Shown here one piece after another: positions 60,504-64,000 of a stretch of 64,000 nt of DNA. The notes below the pieces were generated by a model. It made no database searches. It worked only from the letters and a program-made list of their open reading frames with translations, and had not been told where the DNA came from. Numbering within the stretch: position 1 is the stretch's first letter; each line of letters opens with the position of its first letter. Both the position numbers and the translations under genes were made by a program. This DNA is from Thalassoglobus polymorphus (GTDB lineage Bacteria; Planctomycetota; Planctomycetia; Planctomycetales; Planctomycetaceae), in contig NZ_CP036267.1 in NCBI RefSeq assembly GCF_007744255.1, positions 3,661,500 to 3,725,499 of the forward strand. The letters are read 5' to 3'.

Positions 60504-62936
60504 TTATTTGCTTTTGAAAATTTCACTTTGAATCACATCGTGGATGAGATCTCGAATTCCGTGCTGCTCTTTGATTGCCGTTTCCACGATCATTGAGATC
60601 TCGTCACGGTCTGAAAACCCGAGCTCTCGACCAGTCGCAAAGACGAGCAATTTCTGAACGAAGGATTGCGTCAGAAGGTACTCTTCTTCGGCGAGATGAT
60701 CTTTAAATTCCTGAAAGCCAACGAACTTACGCCCATCACTGAATTCTCCACTGGCATCAACTTTGAGACCGACTCGATATCGTGTCTTTCGTCCGTGAAC
60801 GATGAGATTCACTTTCTCACCATTTCCGATACTGCGAAAGTTGTCTCGCCAGCCACCAATCGGGTTGAAACTCTCCAAAGCAAAACCGGGTGGGTCAATC
60901 ATTTCGTGACAAGCTCGGCAACTCTCCGAACTGCGATGCCTGGCGAGAATTTCACGCAGCGTGGACGCTCCACGAATGTCTGGCTCGACTCCTGATATCC
61001 CGGGAGGTGGCGGGGGAGCGTGCTTGCCCATGATTCTCTCAAGCACCCAGACTCCGCGAACAACGGGTGATGTATTTGTTCCATTTGCGGAGACCTTATG
61101 GATAGACGCCTGAGAGAGGAAACCACCCCGAACGTGCCCAGGTGGGAGTTTAACTTTACGAATTTCCGGGCCATGCACTCCATCAATTTGGTAGTGATCT
61201 GCCAGACGATTATTCAGCATGGCAAAATCGGACTTCACGATGGTTTCGACAGGCAGATTATTTTTTATTTGCTCAGCGAAATAAGCACGGGTTTCTTTGA
61301 TCATGGAATCGAGCAAAAATGCATCGTACTCCGGAAAGAGATTCCGATCGGGTGTCGTAAATTCAATCTCACGAAGGTTCAGCCAGGCGTCAGTGAAATC
61401 GTCGATGAATCTTTCAGAGTGCCTTCCTTGCAGGAGTCGATCAGTCTGTTCCTTCAGAACGACTGGGCTGGTCAGTTGCTTTTGACTCGCACACGACCGT
61501 AACGCTTCATCAGGAAATGAACGAGTGAGGAAGTAAGAAAGGCGGTTGGCAAGAGCGTAATCGTCCAGCTTTCCAGAGGGTTCGTTGAAGTACAGGAAAC
61601 TGGGAGAGCAGAATATCGCAGTGGTCGCAGTGCGGAGAGCTTGTTCGAATGACTCACCACTTTTCATTTCAGCTAGAAACAGCGCGACGTACGGTTCGAC
61701 CTGATCCGCTGTAACAGGACGGCGGAAAGCGTGCTCTGCAACCCGAAGAAGAGCCACACGCGCATCTTCACTTGGGTTTGAAGAGTTGACTTCAAACTTC
61801 GGTTTGTACCACGACTTCTTTCTATCATTCGGATTACGAGGTTCGACTTCTTTGCGATCAAGGCCAGTGAAAAGTAGTTTGTGCCCCCGACTCGGAAACT
61901 CGTTAATGAGTGGGCCTTCAAACTCAACAGACTGAATCGCCAGCCCTGGGCCAGTGTAGTTTTCAACCCCTTTGTTTTTGATCTCGTATTTTTCGTCGTA
62001 GATTCCGTAAGGTCGGATGTCGAGCATGTATCGATTCTCAATCCATGCGGTGAGCTCGATTGTTGTCGGCTTTCCGGGTGGCATCGAGAAATAACCGAAC
62101 GTGGGTCGTTCCACTCCACGTACAAAAGTTGTCGCTCCGACAGAAAAAGTTACTGGCTCATCCGACTGATATGCGTAACCTGTGACACGGATGCGGTACA
62201 ATCCTGAACTGCGTGTCCCCGCCGATCGGAGCATCCCTGTCGGATAACTGAAATCCTGAAAGAAGACAACAGCGCCATCTTTAGCCTTGAGCCATTTGTC
62301 TCCAATGAAACGGTCCCCTTCCGATGTTTCTGCATATCCTGTTTTGATAAAGGTCGGCTCAGGCGGCGTAACCGCGCTTGCAATGGATGCATCCAGAACT
62401 CTCTCCATCACCTTGAGGTATTGCCTCAGTTGCACCATCGACATGTTGAGGGCATTCCCAACATTGTCGAATTCGTGAGAGCGACCATCTGGAGGGAGCA
62501 TAGCTGCGAGACGAATGTTCGTCCCGAAGAGATCATTGATCGTGTTCTCATACTCTCGCCCGTTTAGACGCCGAAGGACGGTCCCTTTTTTCTGGCGATG
62601 TGCTGACTCAAGTTCGGTCGACGTCGCTTTGAGAAACGCTTGACGCACAGTCGCTGGGACTGCTTCGGCAACTTTGGGTGGCATTTCTCCAGCATCAACG
62701 CGGTCATGAATTCGCACCCAAATTGCCATCGTCTGGGGATCTAACAAATTCTTTCCGAGGGCAGATAAATCGAGTCCCCCTTCTTTAGTCGTCGAGTCGT
62801 GACAATCAACACAATGTGAACTGAAGAATTCTTGAGTTCCCGCTGGTGCTAGCTCACCTGCGTCCGTTGACGATGTCACGACGAGCAGGAACACAAGAAA
62901 ATTCGACAACAGTTCAAAGGAGAGACGGTTCATCAT
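60504..62936 (-). CDS. Secreted cytochrome with PSCyt, DUF1587, DUF1595, DUF1592, DUF1588, DUF1585 domains
   Basis: An 810-residue protein with signal peptide (FELLSNFLVFLLVVTSSTDA). Order: haem motif in FFSSHCVDCHDSTTKEGGLD; DUF1587 with VLRRLNGREYENTINDLFGT; a carbohydrate-binding-like DUF between; DUF1595/1592 with RVALLRVAEHAFRRPVTADQ and YALANRLSYFLTRSFPDEAL; DUF1588 with RGVWVLERIMGKHAPPPPPG and a second haem motif SCRACHEMIDPPGFALESFN; DUF1585 with LVFATGRELGFSDRDEI. This is a standard planctomycete multi-domain cytochrome. It heads an operon with DUF1552 and TctCBA. Confidence 0.93.
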   Translation of the reverse strand: MMNRLSFELLSNFLVFLLVVTSSTDAGELAPAGTQEFFSSHCVDCHDSTTKEGGLDLSALGKNLLDPQTMAIWVRIHDRVDAGEMPPKVAEAVPATVRQAFLKATSTELESAHRQKKGTVLRRLNGREYENTINDLFGTNIRLAAMLPPDGRSHEFDNVGNALNMSMVQLRQYLKVMERVLDASIASAVTPPEPTFIKTGYAETSEGDRFIGDKWLKAKDGAVVFFQDFSYPTGMLRSAGTRSSGLYRIRVTGYAYQSDEPVTFSVGATTFVRGVERPTFGYFSMPPGKPTTIELTAWIENRYMLDIRPYGIYDEKYEIKNKGVENYTGPGLAIQSVEFEGPLINEFPSRGHKLLFTGLDRKEVEPRNPNDRKKSWYKPKFEVNSSNPSEDARVALLRVAEHAFRRPVTADQVEPYVALFLAEMKSGESFEQALRTATTAIFCSPSFLYFNEPSGKLDDYALANRLSYFLTRSFPDEALRSCASQKQLTSPVVLKEQTDRLLQGRHSERFIDDFTDAWLNLREIEFTTPDRNLFPEYDAFLLDSMIKETRAYFAEQIKNNLPVETIVKSDFAMLNNRLADHYQIDGVHGPEIRKVKLPPGHVRGGFLSQASIHKVSANGTNTSPVVRGVWVLERIMGKHAPPPPPGISGVEPDIRGASTLREILARHRSSESCRACHEMIDPPGFALESFNPIGGWRDNFRSIGNGEKVNLIVHGRKTRYRVGLKVDASGEFSDGRKFVGFQEFKDHLAEEEYLLTQSFVQKLLVFATGRELGFSDRDEISMIVETAIKEQHGIRDLIHDVIQSEIFKSK

Positions 62937-63146
62937 AGAGGTGCTTGCCTGAACTCAGAGGGACTGGGAACCTTCTGGACTTATCGCGAACGGCACAACG
63001 GAATTGAGCAGCCAATTGGAGCATTTCCAATGCTTCTCTTGTCCGCGAAGTACGTTTTCACAAGTCCATACGCTGATGCCACGAGACAGTACTGATAAGA
63101 CGAATTTTAGACTTGCTCTATCAAATCAGACTCCTGCTGAGTTCAG
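62937..63146. other. Gap before the ceramidase-like gene
   Basis: 210 bp without a gene. CTTGTCCGCGAAGTACGTTT at about 63039-63058 faintly recalls repeat family 1, but the match is too weak to call. A promoter for the operon to the left is expected here. Confidence 0.4.
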
Positions 63147-64000
63147 TCAATCTTTGAGTAACTCTTTCATTGCATCCATGAGGACTTTTTCAACACCGGG
63201 GGCGACACGAGACGCTCTCGCACTCGCTTCATAGCCTCCTTGAGTATAGGCAATTTCGGTCCCGATATATCCTGGGGCGTACTCACCATAGGCAGCCATG
63301 GCGACGAATTCATCAGGCACCATCTTTTGCGAGGCGAGCTGATACTCAACGAAGAGTTCTCCCGGCATGTGCAAAACGTTGATATCACCAATTTTCAGAC
63401 AGCTGATTTGAATCGGATCTTTCTCTTGGCACCGTTTGAGCCAGATCAGATGTTTTGCGGCGGCGTAACGTTCTGCTGGTTTCGCCTCTGAATTTTTGTA
63501 AGCCTTAACCAAATCCTCTTCATTAAGATGTCCGGCGACTGGCAACAACACGTTCGTTGTTTTCCAATGAATGTCGTCAGCACTGACTGGTTGCTTCGTC
63601 GTAGACTCCCACGCTTTCTTCATTCCCGCAGCGACACGATCGGCAAGAACCTGACGGTTTTCCTTTGAACCATCGTTCCATTTTCCTGCTCCGATATTTC
63701 CGCCAGCACCGTTAAAATGAATATGTGGGATGTCCAAACTCTTCTCGCGTGAATTTCTAGCCATGCCCGGGAAGTCAGGATTGGCCAACCCTGTTCGATA
63801 GTAGCTTTGCGGATGGGTCGCGTAATAAGTGAGAACAGCGACTGGTGTCTCTCCATTCCAGAAGCTAATCGATTTCAAAACGGGATCGATGGTTCCCGCT
63901 GGGAAGGCCCGAATCTTGGGATCACGTGTGGCAGTGAATCGCGTGTACTTCACTTTCCCATCTTCACCAAGAATCCGACGGTTGGAAGCAACCTTTTCAA
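63147..64000 (-). CDS. Neutral/alkaline ceramidase-like protein (5' end outside the window)
   Basis: The visible 284 codons are the C-terminal part; the frame continues to the window edge with VASNRRILGEDGKV, so the start is beyond 64000. Landmarks: SFWNGETPVAVLTYYATHPQ, FPGMARNSREKS, HIHFNGAGGNIGAGKWNDGS and AYGEYAPGYIGTEIAYTQGG. These are the parts of the non-lysosomal ceramidase/neutral sphingolipid amidase-like family used by planctomycetes for secreted hydrolases. The N-terminal catalytic Ser region is off the window. It shares direction with the operon downstream. Confidence 0.82.
   Translation of the reverse strand, partial: EKVASNRRILGEDGKVKYTRFTATRDPKIRAFPAGTIDPVLKSISFWNGETPVAVLTYYATHPQSYYRTGLANPDFPGMARNSREKSLDIPHIHFNGAGGNIGAGKWNDGSKENRQVLADRVAAGMKKAWESTTKQPVSADDIHWKTTNVLLPVAGHLNEEDLVKAYKNSEAKPAERYAAAKHLIWLKRCQEKDPIQISCLKIGDINVLHMPGELFVEYQLASQKMVPDEFVAMAAYGEYAPGYIGTEIAYTQGGYEASARASRVAPGVEKVLMDAMKELLKD

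Noticed and set aside
63039-63090. Possible extra copy of repeat family 1
   Set aside because: Only about 15 bases resemble the consensus; too weak to count.

Overview
The window looks like a chromosomal segment of a planctomycete. The evidence is the gene content. There are two paired sets of planctomycete-type secreted cytochromes and partner proteins (DUF1549/DUF1553 with DUF1501; DUF1587/1592/1588/1585 with DUF1552). There are also an SHD1-domain protein, a BBP7-like outer-membrane barrel, an orphan formylmethanofuran-dehydrogenase-like subunit B and many secreted proteins of unknown function. The genus cannot be fixed from sequence alone.

Layout. 1-6015 is a flagellar operon on the + strand (flgH end, flgI, flgJ-like, flgN-like, flgK, flgL) followed by a small His-rich HDOD-like protein. 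6409-13865 is mixed metabolism: fhcB-like, a secreted duplicated protein, rph, panB, a quinone-reductase-like gene and a PQQ beta-propeller. 14160-15420 is an IS110-family insertion sequence. 15470-20078 holds the first cytochrome pair. 20747-31306 holds a small cytochrome, a four-repeat helical protein, a NodB deacetylase, a TIM-barrel protein, a fused MFS/spermidine synthase, tsf, a Rieske protein, a STAS protein, tRNA-His and trmH. 31517-32206 has mraZ and a downstream structured RNA candidate. 32455-33843 is a solitary phage portal gene closed by a strong terminator. 33963-47204 is a chromosomal stretch with the SHD1 protein, a zinc-finger/CxxCH membrane protein, CinA, DUF444, FloA, a KAS III-like enzyme, a second SPFH protein, mobA and BBP7.

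47527-55793 (minus strand) is a siphophage-type tail module: tail assembly chaperone with a -1 frameshift site, connector-like proteins, gp10-like protein, terminator-like protein, tube, a short tape measure, a distal-tail-like protein and a hub with a long serine-rich tail. No capsid, terminase, integrase or lysis enzyme is visible, and the portal gene sits about 15 kb away. I read this as an old, partly dispersed, possibly domesticated tail or gene-transfer-agent-like locus. 56042-62936 is one apparent operon of DUF1592 cytochrome, DUF1552 protein and a TctCBA tricarboxylate-type transporter. A ceramidase-like gene runs off the right edge.

Two families of short palindromic repeats, about 105 bp and about 86 bp, are scattered through the intergenic spaces, including inside the tail module. 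In two places the first bases of the longer repeat supply the TAG stop codon of the neighbouring gene. The strongest leads are the frameshift signal in the tail chaperone, the split tail/portal system, the two repeat families and the structured RNA after mraZ.
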